From the NCBI GenBank assembly GCA_002455955.1, contig DKLZ01000050.1, positions 1 through 22,798 of the forward strand: a stretch of DNA of 22,798 nt, in the 5' to 3' direction. Below the pieces are notes generated by a model that made no database searches, was not told where the DNA came from, and saw only the letters and a program-made list of their open reading frames with translations. The position numbers were made by a program, and so were the translations under genes. The DNA comes from Dehalococcoidia bacterium UBA6627. Its GTDB lineage: Bacteria; Chloroflexota; Dehalococcoidia; UBA2979. Shown one piece after another: positions 15,270-22,400 of the stretch. Within the stretch, counting starts at the first letter, position 1, and every line of letters starts with the position of its first letter.

Positions 15270-15512
15270 CTAGCCAGCCGTTATAAGGTTTCGTACCAAC
15301 TCGAAATTGATTGGAGCTCCAGTCACAACTGAACCTCCCACCGAAATCGCGGGGACAATATCGTTAAACTGAATCCGCATCGTCGGGTCAGTATCGATAT
15401 CCACCGCCTGAACTTCTATTGGCAACTCGCTCCCAAGTGCCTGAAGCTCAATCGCCGCCTCGTCGCAAAGATGGCAACCTTTCCTTGTATAAAGCGTAAC
15501 GACAGTACTCAC
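15270..15512 (-). CDS. Glutaredoxin-like thiol protein
   Basis: 80 residues, thioredoxin fold. The active site is C13-H-L-C16 in YTRKGCHLCDEA, followed by VDIDTDPTMRIQF and a VPAISVGG segment that supplies the cis-proline region. This wording belongs to the short DUF836/glutaredoxin-like group rather than classical glutathione-dependent glutaredoxin. The start is a GTG whose last bases form the lgt stop (GTGA), so it is translationally coupled to lgt. It ends the tatA-murT-gatD-lgt run. Partner proteins are unknown. Confidence 0.85.
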   Translation of the reverse strand: MSTVVTLYTRKGCHLCDEAAIELQALGSELPIEVQAVDIDTDPTMRIQFNDIVPAISVGGSVVTGAPINFELVRNLITAG

Positions 15513-16372
15513 CGCTCAACCTCAGCATTTGAAGTTCGGGGAGATAAACGCCGATGGAACTTTTCATCACTACCGCCTTGCCGAAACCAGTAAATCCCCA
15601 ATGGAACCACTGTCAACAAAATCAGGATCGCCATCACTTGGGGAACACGAAGACCGAACAGCACTTCAGCTGAATCTAAGCGTAGGTAGGTCAATAGGAA
15701 CCGTGTCATGGCATATAGTGCGGCTGTTACTACAAACGTGGTCCCGGGATAGCGCCAGAGCCAGCGGAAAAACAACGGGAAAAGTGCAGAAAAGATTATT
15801 CCAGCAACAAGTAACTCATAGGTCGTGGCAGGGTGGTGCGGACCGGTAGCGATCGAGTGTGCAAAAGCAGGAGAGTGCGGATCGGTATAGATTACCGACC
15901 AAGGGAAGTCACTTTCTTTAGCTAAATGCTCGCCGTTGATTAAATCACCTATACGGCCGATACCAAGCCCGAGGATCATCCCAAACGCTGCTACATCTAA
16001 CTGCGCACGAACATCGTAATGTCTCCATATGCTCCATGCCGTAGCACCGAGAACACCAGTAACCAGCGATCCCCAAACAGAAATACCTCCTTCATTCAGT
16101 GCAATGATCTCGCTTACGTTATCGCCAAAAAAATCCCAGTTTTCAATAACAAACAAACCTCGCGCTCCAACGATCCCTGCAGGAACCGCTACAAGCGCAA
16201 GCGTGTATAGCTCATCTTCGTCAAGTCCGATCACACGTGCGATCCGTAACGCAGCCTGCACTCCTACAAGAATTCCGACTGCCGTGAACAAGCCGTGCCA
16301 AGTCAGAACAACTCCACCAATTGTCACGATATTTGGATCCCAAGGAATCTCGATCGTAAGCAATTCCCACAT
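15509..16372 (-). CDS. lgt: Prolipoprotein diacylglyceryl transferase
   Basis: Integral membrane enzyme that moves diacylglycerol onto the lipobox cysteine of prolipoproteins. 287 residues from the ATG at 16372, with about seven hydrophobic segments. The signature is LGIGRIGDLINGEHL (136-150) with R140, N146 and E148, then DFPWSVIY (155-162) and HHPATTYE. A longer TTG-initiated frame from 16411 is possible but has no homology and would overlap a short leader ORF that has its own ribosome binding site. The last bases overlap the glutaredoxin start. Confidence 0.93.
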   Translation of the reverse strand: MWELLTIEIPWDPNIVTIGGVVLTWHGLFTAVGILVGVQAALRIARVIGLDEDELYTLALVAVPAGIVGARGLFVIENWDFFGDNVSEIIALNEGGISVWGSLVTGVLGATAWSIWRHYDVRAQLDVAAFGMILGLGIGRIGDLINGEHLAKESDFPWSVIYTDPHSPAFAHSIATGPHHPATTYELLVAGIIFSALFPLFFRWLWRYPGTTFVVTAALYAMTRFLLTYLRLDSAEVLFGLRVPQVMAILILLTVVPLGIYWFRQGGSDEKFHRRLSPRTSNAEVER

Positions 16373-16373
16373 G

Positions 16374-16421
16374 TTACTGAATTCCCTTTCGAGCTTCGGC
16401 GCCAAGTTCAATTGGCTTCAT
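16374..16421 (-). CDS. Possible 15-codon leader ORF of lgt
   Basis: An ATG with AGGAGA nine bases upstream opens a 15-residue reading frame (MKPIELGAEARKGIQ) whose TAA ends one base before the lgt ATG. lgt itself has only a distant GGGA. The arrangement would let ribosomes finishing the leader restart on lgt. No run of regulatory codons is evident. It may be chance. Confidence 0.3.
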   Translation of the reverse strand: MKPIELGAEARKGIQ

Positions 16422-16443
16422 TTGAACAATTCTCCTGACTGGC

Positions 16444-17223
16444 TTAGGCCGTCCAGATTGGTGATCTTTGCCGTGCGATCTCAACAGCCGAAGCGTGCGC
16501 CCTATCAGCATACGGTGATGGTATCGAATCTAGTTCCATACTTTTTCGATAGCGATGACTGAGCGCTGAGGCAAGTAGTCGATCTAGCAACCTTGGGTTT
16601 TTTGGTAACACTGCCCCGTGGAGATACGTCCCAATCGCCTGGCGGTAGATAGCACCTTCTGTTCCATCATCACCATTATTGCCCCTACCATGGCGCACTA
16701 GTCCAAACGGTCGTGCGGCAGGGCCAAGATATGTGCGACCGGCGTGATTCTCAAAACCCACAACCTCACCAATGCCGGATAGGCCGCTATCAATGAGGAC
16801 GTCTCCAACAGCTCGCCCCCCCTCTAAATCTGGTGCAAGAGTCGTAACATCAAACAATCCAACACCAGGTAACATTCTTCCTTGCCGATCTCGATACCAA
16901 CGACCAAACAACTGAAACCCTCCACAAACGGCAAGCATCGCTGTATCGCCCTCGGCCCACGCAAGGAGCGTGTCTCGTTGTAGGGCTAGGTCCGTCGCTA
17001 TTCGATGCTGCTCACAGTCCTGGCCTCCACCAATAAGGACTAAATCAGCTTCAGGCGGCAATTGTTCCCCAAGACCGACATCGAATTCTTCGATAGTGAT
17101 CCCAAACTCACTGGCGCGATGGCGAATCGCAAGAAGGTTCCCCCGGTCTGCGTATACATTCATCACATCTGGGAAGAGCGAGACTACCCGGATCGAACCA
17201 ACGCTTACCCTCTCCGCCGTCAT
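16444..17223 (-). CDS. gatD: Lipid II isoglutaminyl synthase, glutaminase subunit
   Basis: Supplies ammonia to MurT for amidation of D-glutamate in the peptidoglycan stem peptide. 259 residues from the ATG at 17223, class I glutamine amidotransferase of the CobB/CobQ type. Catalytic C100 lies in AVCGGFQLFG and H202 in TYLHGAVLPKNP; SLFPDVMNVYADRGN (15-29) and FENHAGRTYLG (158-168) are typical of GatD. A frame open to 17265 exists, but the ATG at 17223 overlaps the murT stop as ATGA and has AGAGGA upstream, which decides the start. Confidence 0.94.
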   Translation of the reverse strand: MTAERVSVGSIRVVSLFPDVMNVYADRGNLLAIRHRASEFGITIEEFDVGLGEQLPPEADLVLIGGGQDCEQHRIATDLALQRDTLLAWAEGDTAMLAVCGGFQLFGRWYRDRQGRMLPGVGLFDVTTLAPDLEGGRAVGDVLIDSGLSGIGEVVGFENHAGRTYLGPAARPFGLVRHGRGNNGDDGTEGAIYRQAIGTYLHGAVLPKNPRLLDRLLASALSHRYRKSMELDSIPSPYADRAHASAVEIARQRSPIWTA

Positions 17224-18674
17224 GATTTTCCTCTTACGGATAAACGCCGTTCTGGACGCTCCCAATACGACGCTACTCCTGCACGTCGTGCTAAAACTTC
17301 ACGGATATCAATCATCGCTGTGTACGTAGCAACAACATCAAGCTGCTCACCAGGTTTTACATTCTCTAGGGCGATATCCAGCGCTACTTCAATATCGGGT
17401 TCGATCCTGTCTGGATCGATTCCAGCGATACTGAATCGTAGCGCCATATCATGTGCGCGGCTTCCAGAAACAATCACGATAGGCTTGTAATCAGCCAGTA
17501 ACTCAATTTCAGCATCATAAATCCACGACACATCCTGACCATCTTGAACACCATCATTCAACATGGCGAGAACCGTTAGTCGCCCATCCGTTGAGTTAAG
17601 GATTCGTATAACTTCGTTTAATCCCGCAGGGTTTTTGGCAAGCAATACGCGAACCGCCTTGTCTTCAAAAACAAACCGTTCTTGGCGGCCAAATGGTGCT
17701 TCAGCTTGACTCAGTCCACGAACGATCGCCTCCGGCGTCACTCCAAGTGCATGTGCCGATGCTGCTGCAGCCAAAGCGTTATACACCATGTAAAGACCAG
17801 GAAGCGGCAACTCAAAATCCATTTGATGGCCAGCAATTGAAAACGTGACGAGCGACCGTGAGCTCTCTAAAACAACCTTCCGTGCGCTGACATCTGGATC
17901 AGGGCGCCTACTCTCACAGCAGTCACAGTGCCAAATTCCTACATGGCCCATGTAAATGGCATCGTATTCATAACGCTTACCTCTTGGGCAAAATCTTGCA
18001 TCCCTTGCATGCTCTCGCAACTGAAGCCCTATTGCCTGATCATCGACGCCATACGTAGTAACACTTTGTTTATCATCCTCGACTATTCCTGTGCCTGCAG
18101 AATTAAATTCGTCGAATCGGGCAATAACCGGATCATCTACATTGAGAACCAGGTGACTCGGCGCCGAGTCACCTGCGAGCATCTCTTGCCAGCCACCCAT
18201 AACAGAATCAACTTCGCCATATCGATCGAGTTGATCGCGAAATAAATTTAGGAATGTCACGAGCCGGGGCTGCAAGCGTGGTAATAGTGATGGGAGATTC
18301 GCTTCGTCTACCTCAAAGACCGCAAACTGGGTTTGATTTTGACCCGGATCTTTTTTATCCGTCATGTCCGACAGGTATGCGGTAATGAGGCCACGCTCTA
18401 GATTTGATCCCGCGTAGTTCGTGAGGGGATCGAAGCCCGCCTCCTTGAGTATTGTTACCAAAAGATGGGTAGTTGTCGTCTTACCGTTTGTCCCGGTGAC
18501 AGTTAACGTGTCGTATCGACGATCAGAAACAAGCTCCTCAATCAGTCGAGGAGCAATAGTCCCAGCTACCAACCCAGGGAGGGCTGTCCCTCCACCGCGT
18601 CGAAGCCATCTAGTTGCCAAACGAGCTCCGTGCCCAGCGAACAATGCAACACGGGCGCGCCAAGAGAGCGTCAT
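17220..18674 (-). CDS. murT: Lipid II isoglutaminyl synthase, Mur-ligase subunit
   Basis: ATP-dependent Mur-ligase homologue that, with GatD, amidates D-Glu of lipid II on the cytoplasmic side. 484 residues. The central domain has the P-loop GTNGKTTT (61-68), VFEVDEANL (119-127) and FLNLFRDQLDRYGE (141-154). The C-terminal domain has DGQDVSWIYDAE (378-389) including D381, the residue linked to glutaminase coupling. The zinc-ribbon insertion typical of MurT is present but altered: C229-P-R-G232 stands where CPxC is usual, and C250/C253 form the second pair. It precedes gatD with a four-base overlap. Confidence 0.95.
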   Translation of the reverse strand: MTLSWRARVALFAGHGARLATRWLRRGGGTALPGLVAGTIAPRLIEELVSDRRYDTLTVTGTNGKTTTTHLLVTILKEAGFDPLTNYAGSNLERGLITAYLSDMTDKKDPGQNQTQFAVFEVDEANLPSLLPRLQPRLVTFLNLFRDQLDRYGEVDSVMGGWQEMLAGDSAPSHLVLNVDDPVIARFDEFNSAGTGIVEDDKQSVTTYGVDDQAIGLQLREHARDARFCPRGKRYEYDAIYMGHVGIWHCDCCESRRPDPDVSARKVVLESSRSLVTFSIAGHQMDFELPLPGLYMVYNALAAAASAHALGVTPEAIVRGLSQAEAPFGRQERFVFEDKAVRVLLAKNPAGLNEVIRILNSTDGRLTVLAMLNDGVQDGQDVSWIYDAEIELLADYKPIVIVSGSRAHDMALRFSIAGIDPDRIEPDIEVALDIALENVKPGEQLDVVATYTAMIDIREVLARRAGVASYWERPERRLSVRGKS

Positions 18675-18712
18675 CTAAATACTCACATAGAACCATTGCC
18701 GCATTCGAATCC

Positions 18713-18827
18713 GTTGGTGATTCTCGCAAATCACTCAACAGCACGCATCTACATCACCGCCAAGTAAATGTACTCGTTAGGGATTAAGGTGAGCCTATGG
18801 GCCATCAAGCCGTATTAAGCCCTAGCG
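18713..18827. repeat. Two inverted repeats between tatA and murT
   Basis: Two stem-loops fill most of this 159-base gap. The first begins 7 bases after the tatA stop: CGTTAGGGATTAA (18775-18787) pairs with TTAAGCCCTAGCG (18815-18827), thirteen positions with one mismatch and one wobble, around a 27-base loop. The second: GTTGGTGATT (18713-18722) pairs with AATCACTCAAC (18729-18739) with one bulged T. Neither is followed by a T-tract on the minus strand. They could be transcript-end, attenuation or mRNA-stability structures between tatA and murT. Confidence 0.45.
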
Positions 18828-18833
18828 CCTGCA

Positions 18834-19058
18834 CTATTCAGATTTCGAACTCGAGTCCGGGTCTTCGTTTGCGTCGTCACCGTCTACATCGTCCGAGGTG
18901 TCTTCACCGTCCTGGTCCGAGGGGCGTGCCTCGGAACGAAATTCTCTAATACCTCTACCTAACGCCCCGCCAAGATCAGACACGCGCGACGCTCCGAAGA
19001 GCAACGCGAGGATCACGAGGATGATCAGCAATTCCTGCCAACCCAGTGTTCCGAGCAT
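18834..19058 (-). CDS. tatA: Sec-independent translocase component TatA/TatE family
   Basis: 74 residues. A short N-terminus with GWQEL, one hydrophobic helix at about 8-24 ending in the LLFGASRV hinge, an amphipathic helix (about 26-44) and a highly acidic, disordered tail: the textbook TatA plan. It forms the pore-like oligomer that moves folded proteins across the membrane. The ATG has a perfect AGGAGG eight bases upstream. No tatC or tatB is in the window. It leads the envelope run with murT-gatD-lgt, though two stem-loops separate it from murT. Confidence 0.9.
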   Translation of the reverse strand: MLGTLGWQELLIILVILALLFGASRVSDLGGALGRGIREFRSEARPSDQDGEDTSDDVDGDDANEDPDSSSKSE

Positions 19059-19134
19059 CGTCCCAGCCTCCTGCTGTGCCGGCTATGGTGCACGACCTCG
19101 CCTGTAAGCGAGATGTTAGAATCGCCGGAAACCA

Positions 19135-19143
19135 ATCATAGCA
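19135..19143 (-). promoter_or_regulatory. Candidate extended -10 promoter of tatA
   Basis: TGCTATGAT on the minus strand, five of six hexamer matches plus the TGn extension; predicted start near 19128, about 70 bases before the tatA ATG. No clear -35. Confidence 0.35.
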
Positions 19144-19235
19144 CGGTGAATTGTCCGATATGCCGATTATCTCTCTGTAAACCGAAACGAGCCCAAATCA
19201 CCGAATTTTTCAGATCTAGCTCAAAAAGGTGTTCG

Positions 19236-19550
19236 TTACTCTGTCACACGCTCCACAAACACTTCCATGATCCCCCCGCAGATTTTATCGTCTCCGTCGA
19301 TTGGTTCCGTCAGATCAACCACCGTAAGACGTGGCGTACCATCAGCCATGGTATCCATCGCATCCTGCCACACCTCTGCCTCGCCACAACCGCCACCTAT
19401 AGTTCCTTGAAACGTTCCATCCGGGCGTAAAAGCATTGTCGCGCCAGCTTTTCGAGGAGTTGATCCGCGTGTTCGAGCGACTGTCGCAAGAACGCGCGGC
19501 TCTCCTGCTTCAGAAGCCTCGCGAATTTCTCTAAATATCTCACTCGACAT
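19236..19550 (-). CDS. Stand-alone XdhC/CoxI N-terminal domain protein
   Basis: 104 residues, only the XdhC_CoxI domain. It keeps VARTRGSTPRKAGATML (24-40), the GGGCGEAEV motif with C55 (52-60), and CGGIMEVFVE with C91 near the end. XdhC proteins bind molybdenum cofactor and help sulfurate and insert it into xanthine-dehydrogenase/CO-dehydrogenase-type enzymes. Full-length members add a C-terminal Rossmann domain, which is absent here but present in the upstream neighbour. A stand-alone domain of this size is common as a partner protein. AAGGG lies eight bases before the ATG. No molybdoenzyme gene is in the window. Confidence 0.85.
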   Translation of the reverse strand: MSSEIFREIREASEAGEPRVLATVARTRGSTPRKAGATMLLRPDGTFQGTIGGGCGEAEVWQDAMDTMADGTPRLTVVDLTEPIDGDDKICGGIMEVFVERVTE

Positions 19551-19641
19551 CAGATGAACCCTTACTTATGCGTTACTTGATCGTCAATCCTACCCTCTAG
19601 CATGAAAGGCGATCGGCTAGAGTATACGCTCGATGGCATCG

Positions 19642-20496
19642 TCAATTCTTTAGATCTTCGCCTACTTCCAATTGCATACGCCTACCCATTCGTCCACCAT
19701 TTCCACCCCTTCGAAGCATCACAATCTCGGCAAGAATAGATAATGCAATTTCTTCTGGTGTCTCAGCCCCTATATCAAGTCCGACCGGGGTGCTTACTTT
19801 CTCAAGATCAATTTGGTCGTACCCTTCTTCAGCCAGATGGGTTAGCACTGTTTGAGTGCGACGTTGGCTTCCAATCATTCCTAGGTATCCAACCGGTTCA
19901 CGAATCACTGCCTTGAGTGCCCTCTCGTCTTGGAGATGGCCTCGCGACACCAAAACAACATGGGCCGATTGATCGAACACTAGCGAGTTCAACTGCTCTT
20001 CAATGTCACCGACCAAAACCTGCTCGGCCATCGGAAAGCGTTCACGATTAGCGAAGTCTTCTCGATCATCTATTAGTGTCACAGCGAAATCCAATTTCTC
20101 TCCGAACGTAGCAACCGCAAGTCCAACGTGACCGCCGCCGACAACTATTAGACGAGCAGGCGCTTCCCAAATCTGAACCATTAACTCGGCATCACCAAGG
20201 CGCGACTGATAGCGACGATTTGTCGCATGCCCGTCGGAAGAAACATAGATCGTCTCAATCGAGATCCGTGGAAATCCCGTCAGGGATTGTTTCGCAAGCT
20301 TGATCATTGCGGTGTCAATTTCTTCATAACCAAAACCGCCCACATACGTGCCATCGGAGCGAATCAACAGTTTGTCACCCGGTATCAGCCATGGTGGATC
20401 ACCCGATCCTGTAACTGTCGCAACTGCGATCGGAGGCCCTCCTCCTAAAGCGCCTTCAATCTCATCAACAAGTACCGTTTGTATATTGGTATCCAT
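19642..20496 (-). CDS. XdhC-family protein with Rossmann domain, altered N-terminal motif
   Basis: 284 residues from the ATG at 20496, which has GGAG six bases upstream; a GTG at 20508 is less likely. The C-terminal two thirds is the XdhC Rossmann domain: VVGGGHVG (118-125), LIDDRE, GYLGMIGSQRR and TPVGLDIGAETPEEIALSILAEI. The N-terminal XdhC_CoxI domain is recognisable but has GGFGYEEI (53-60) where the neighbour and most homologues have GGCGEAEV, so F55 replaces the conserved cysteine. Together with the stand-alone domain downstream it may form a two-protein XdhC function. Role in molybdenum enzyme maturation is by family. Confidence 0.87.
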   Translation of the reverse strand: MDTNIQTVLVDEIEGALGGGPPIAVATVTGSGDPPWLIPGDKLLIRSDGTYVGGFGYEEIDTAMIKLAKQSLTGFPRISIETIYVSSDGHATNRRYQSRLGDAELMVQIWEAPARLIVVGGGHVGLAVATFGEKLDFAVTLIDDREDFANRERFPMAEQVLVGDIEEQLNSLVFDQSAHVVLVSRGHLQDERALKAVIREPVGYLGMIGSQRRTQTVLTHLAEEGYDQIDLEKVSTPVGLDIGAETPEEIALSILAEIVMLRRGGNGGRMGRRMQLEVGEDLKN

Positions 20497-20531
20497 CGAT
20501 AGCTCCACAGATCCGAAGGGCGTATTCTCCC

Positions 20532-21623
20532 TCAGACATTGAATAGAATATTCAGTACGTCGCCATCTTTGACGACATACGCTTTTCCTTCGGTGCGAAG
20601 CTGGCCGCGTTTTTTGAGTTCCGACATTGAACCAGCTGCGACCAAATCTTCGTACCCAGCAACTTCGGCACGAATAAAGCCTCTTTCTAGATCAGTGTGA
20701 ATCTTCCCTGCTGCTTCTGACGCTGTCGCACCTTGGGTGACAGGCCACGCTCGGCACTCATCCGCGCCCGCTGTGAGAAACGAATGCAATCCCAGCAAGT
20801 CATAAGCAAAACCAATTACGCGATCGAGCGGAGAAACTGCAGAAAGCCCCAAGTCGACACGGAATTCCTCTACTTCATCCTGGTTCATCATCGCCAATTC
20901 CGCTTCAACTTTCGCTGAAAGCGCCGCAACAGCAACGGGGCCCTTCCCATGCCGCTCCGCAAACGTCAGCTCTATCACGTCAACTTCGCTGAGCCGATCC
21001 TCACCTATATTAACCACAAGCAGTTGTGGTAGGCGCGTAACGAAGGAGTAATTACGAAGAGTTTTTTCCTCATTAGCATCTGCATCAAATGAACGGAGGC
21101 CTTCCCCCGCTTCAATGTGCTTCTGCATCCTTTGCATAAGGTCTAATTGTTTTTCGAGTTCTACCCTCTCGGCTACGCGGATGGACCGCATTTCTGCGCT
21201 TAATCGTTCGATGCGGCGTTCGATCAACGCAAGATCGACAAACTGTAGTTCAAGCTCTAGCGCTTCAAAATCTCTAGTGGGGTCAATTCCTCCACTCACA
21301 TGAGGGATTGCAGGATCTTCGAACGCTCTGACAACATGAACTACCGCATCGAGCTGAGCGAGTTCAGCTACAAAATGCGCTCCGGGGCCATCCGGGCCAA
21401 ACCCTGAGACTGGATAATCGATCCATCGGATTTCTGCAAATGTTGTTTTTTTTGTTTGAAAAATATCAGCCAGCTTATTAACTCTGGGATCTGGCACGCG
21501 GACAGTACCTACATTAGGAGCTGTAGCCGACGTATACTCCCCTATCGTCGCTGCCCCGCGGGTAACAGCATTAAAGAGAGAGCTCTTCCCTGACCGTGCA
21601 AGACCGATGATTCCAAGTTCCAT
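20532..21623 (-). CDS. ychF: YchF/Obg-like P-loop ATPase (divergent)
   Basis: 363 residues: N-terminal G domain, helical insertion at about 125-175 and a C-terminal TGS domain. The P-loop is GLARSGKSS (7-15), where the family normally has GLPNVGKST. The usual DIAGLV of G3 is D69-Y70-P71-V-S-G here. N205-I-G-E208 keeps the atypical NxxE that favours ATP in this family. The TGS end (GKAYVVKDGDVLNILFNV) is conventional. YchF binds ribosomes and acts in translation and stress responses. The ATG at 21623 follows an in-frame TGA by two codons; no ribosome binding site lies next to it, see the leader hairpin. XdhC-family genes follow. Confidence 0.9.
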   Translation of the reverse strand: MELGIIGLARSGKSSLFNAVTRGAATIGEYTSATAPNVGTVRVPDPRVNKLADIFQTKKTTFAEIRWIDYPVSGFGPDGPGAHFVAELAQLDAVVHVVRAFEDPAIPHVSGGIDPTRDFEALELELQFVDLALIERRIERLSAEMRSIRVAERVELEKQLDLMQRMQKHIEAGEGLRSFDADANEEKTLRNYSFVTRLPQLLVVNIGEDRLSEVDVIELTFAERHGKGPVAVAALSAKVEAELAMMNQDEVEEFRVDLGLSAVSPLDRVIGFAYDLLGLHSFLTAGADECRAWPVTQGATASEAAGKIHTDLERGFIRAEVAGYEDLVAAGSMSELKKRGQLRTEGKAYVVKDGDVLNILFNV

Positions 21624-21628
21624 AGCAA

Positions 21629-21653
21629 ATCAGTGTCGGATCAGGACACTGAT
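21629..21653 (-). promoter_or_regulatory. Hairpin between Shine-Dalgarno and start codon of ychF
   Basis: ATCAGTGTC (21629-21637) and GACACTGAT (21645-21653) are perfect complements around a seven-base loop. In the transcript a strong AGGAGGG ends 39 bases before the ATG; folding out the 25-base hairpin leaves 14. A shorter alternative, GATCAG-4-CTGATC (21639-21654), excludes the first. Either an RNA element controlling translation or a DNA operator. Confidence 0.5.
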
Positions 21654-21734
21654 CAAACAAGGCCCTCCTAAAAAAATCACAGTTATGAATCCGCACTCGA
21701 GCAGATTGAAAACGCTGGCTTGGAAGTGCCCCAT

Positions 21735-22175
21735 CTAACCTTCAGCCCAACGAGGTAGGGTAGCCTCAGGCCGAGCATCGTAGAAAGCCACGTAGGGCTT
21801 CAAGTCCAAAATCGGTGTTCCATCAACCAGATCGAGCCCCTCTACGGTCACACTCAAGCCTTCAATTGCAAAGAGGCGGCACACGCTGACAGACAATGGA
21901 TTCGGCCTAGCTCCACCACGTAGGGCAAGCGCACCCTGGAGAGGGAGGCGCTCGTCTCCGGCGGGATGGGCAGTCGAGCGATTGCGCAACTCTTCGGGAA
22001 TCTGGTCCAGCCAGCCAATAACAATCAAATGCGAGTATTCTTCTAGGCCGAGCAGGCATTCCGCAGATCTACCAATTAGCTTGATCTCGCTGCGTTGGCT
22101 TGACCAATCACCGCGCTCAATATCCACGTCGCCATTTAACACAATACCTATGGGAGACACCGACAAAGATTTCAC
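21735..22175 (-). CDS. trmO: tRNA methyltransferase TrmO (TsaA/YaeB-like)
   Basis: 146 residues of the TrmO beta-barrel family, which makes N6-methyl-t6A37 in threonine tRNAs with S-adenosylmethionine. Seen motifs are the N-terminal VSPIGIV (6-12), LEEYSHLIVIGW (44-55), RGGARPNPLSVSVC (86-99) and DGTPILDLKPYVAFYD, the diagnostic C-terminal stretch of the core domain. It lacks the long C-terminal extension of the E. coli protein, as many family members do. The start is a GTG with no ribosome binding site; a perfect TATAAT seven bases upstream suggests a leaderless transcript. It diverges from gyrB. Confidence 0.9.
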   Translation of the reverse strand: MKSLSVSPIGIVLNGDVDIERGDWSSQRSEIKLIGRSAECLLGLEEYSHLIVIGWLDQIPEELRNRSTAHPAGDERLPLQGALALRGGARPNPLSVSVCRLFAIEGLSVTVEGLDLVDGTPILDLKPYVAFYDARPEATLPRWAEG

Positions 22176-22182
22176 AGTCTGG

Positions 22183-22188
22183 ATTATA
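22183..22188 (-). promoter_or_regulatory. Candidate -10 box for a leaderless trmO transcript
   Basis: TATAAT on the minus strand ends seven bases before the trmO GTG, the spacing at which transcription would start on or next to the start codon. The -35 region is weak (TTGATT is only 13 bases away). The lack of a Shine-Dalgarno fits leaderless initiation. Confidence 0.35.
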
Positions 22189-22275
22189 GTCAGGATGCCG
22201 CAATCAATGCTTCACCTTCCATAAATATTAAGGGTGCTTTTGTTCCCACCACAAACCGCTAGAGTGTCTCCTCTG

Positions 22276-22284
22276 TGCTAGAAT
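22276..22284 (+). promoter_or_regulatory. Candidate extended -10 promoter of gyrB
   Basis: TGCTAGAAT on the plus strand, identical to the box before the Rrf2/cys operon. Transcription would start near 22291, giving a leader of about 110 bases. No good -35. gyrB is often controlled by supercoiling, which could act here, but nothing in the sequence shows it. Confidence 0.45.
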
Positions 22285-22400
22285 TATGTGTGCTTCGAGA
22301 GATAAATAAACCACTTTTCGACAATTGCACTGCAACGCTGTATTGATGGCGCTGTTAGCATCCGATCTCCTCTGGCTCCCCCTCTTATGAGCGAGGCTCC

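Noticed and set aside
16373..16411. TTG-initiated N-terminal extension of lgt
   Set aside because: No ribosome binding site of its own, no homology, and it overlaps the leader ORF; the ATG at 16372 fits the family start.
17224..17265. Longer gatD from 17265
   Set aside because: The ATGA overlap with murT and the adjacent ribosome binding site favour 17223, and the extension has no GatD-like sequence.
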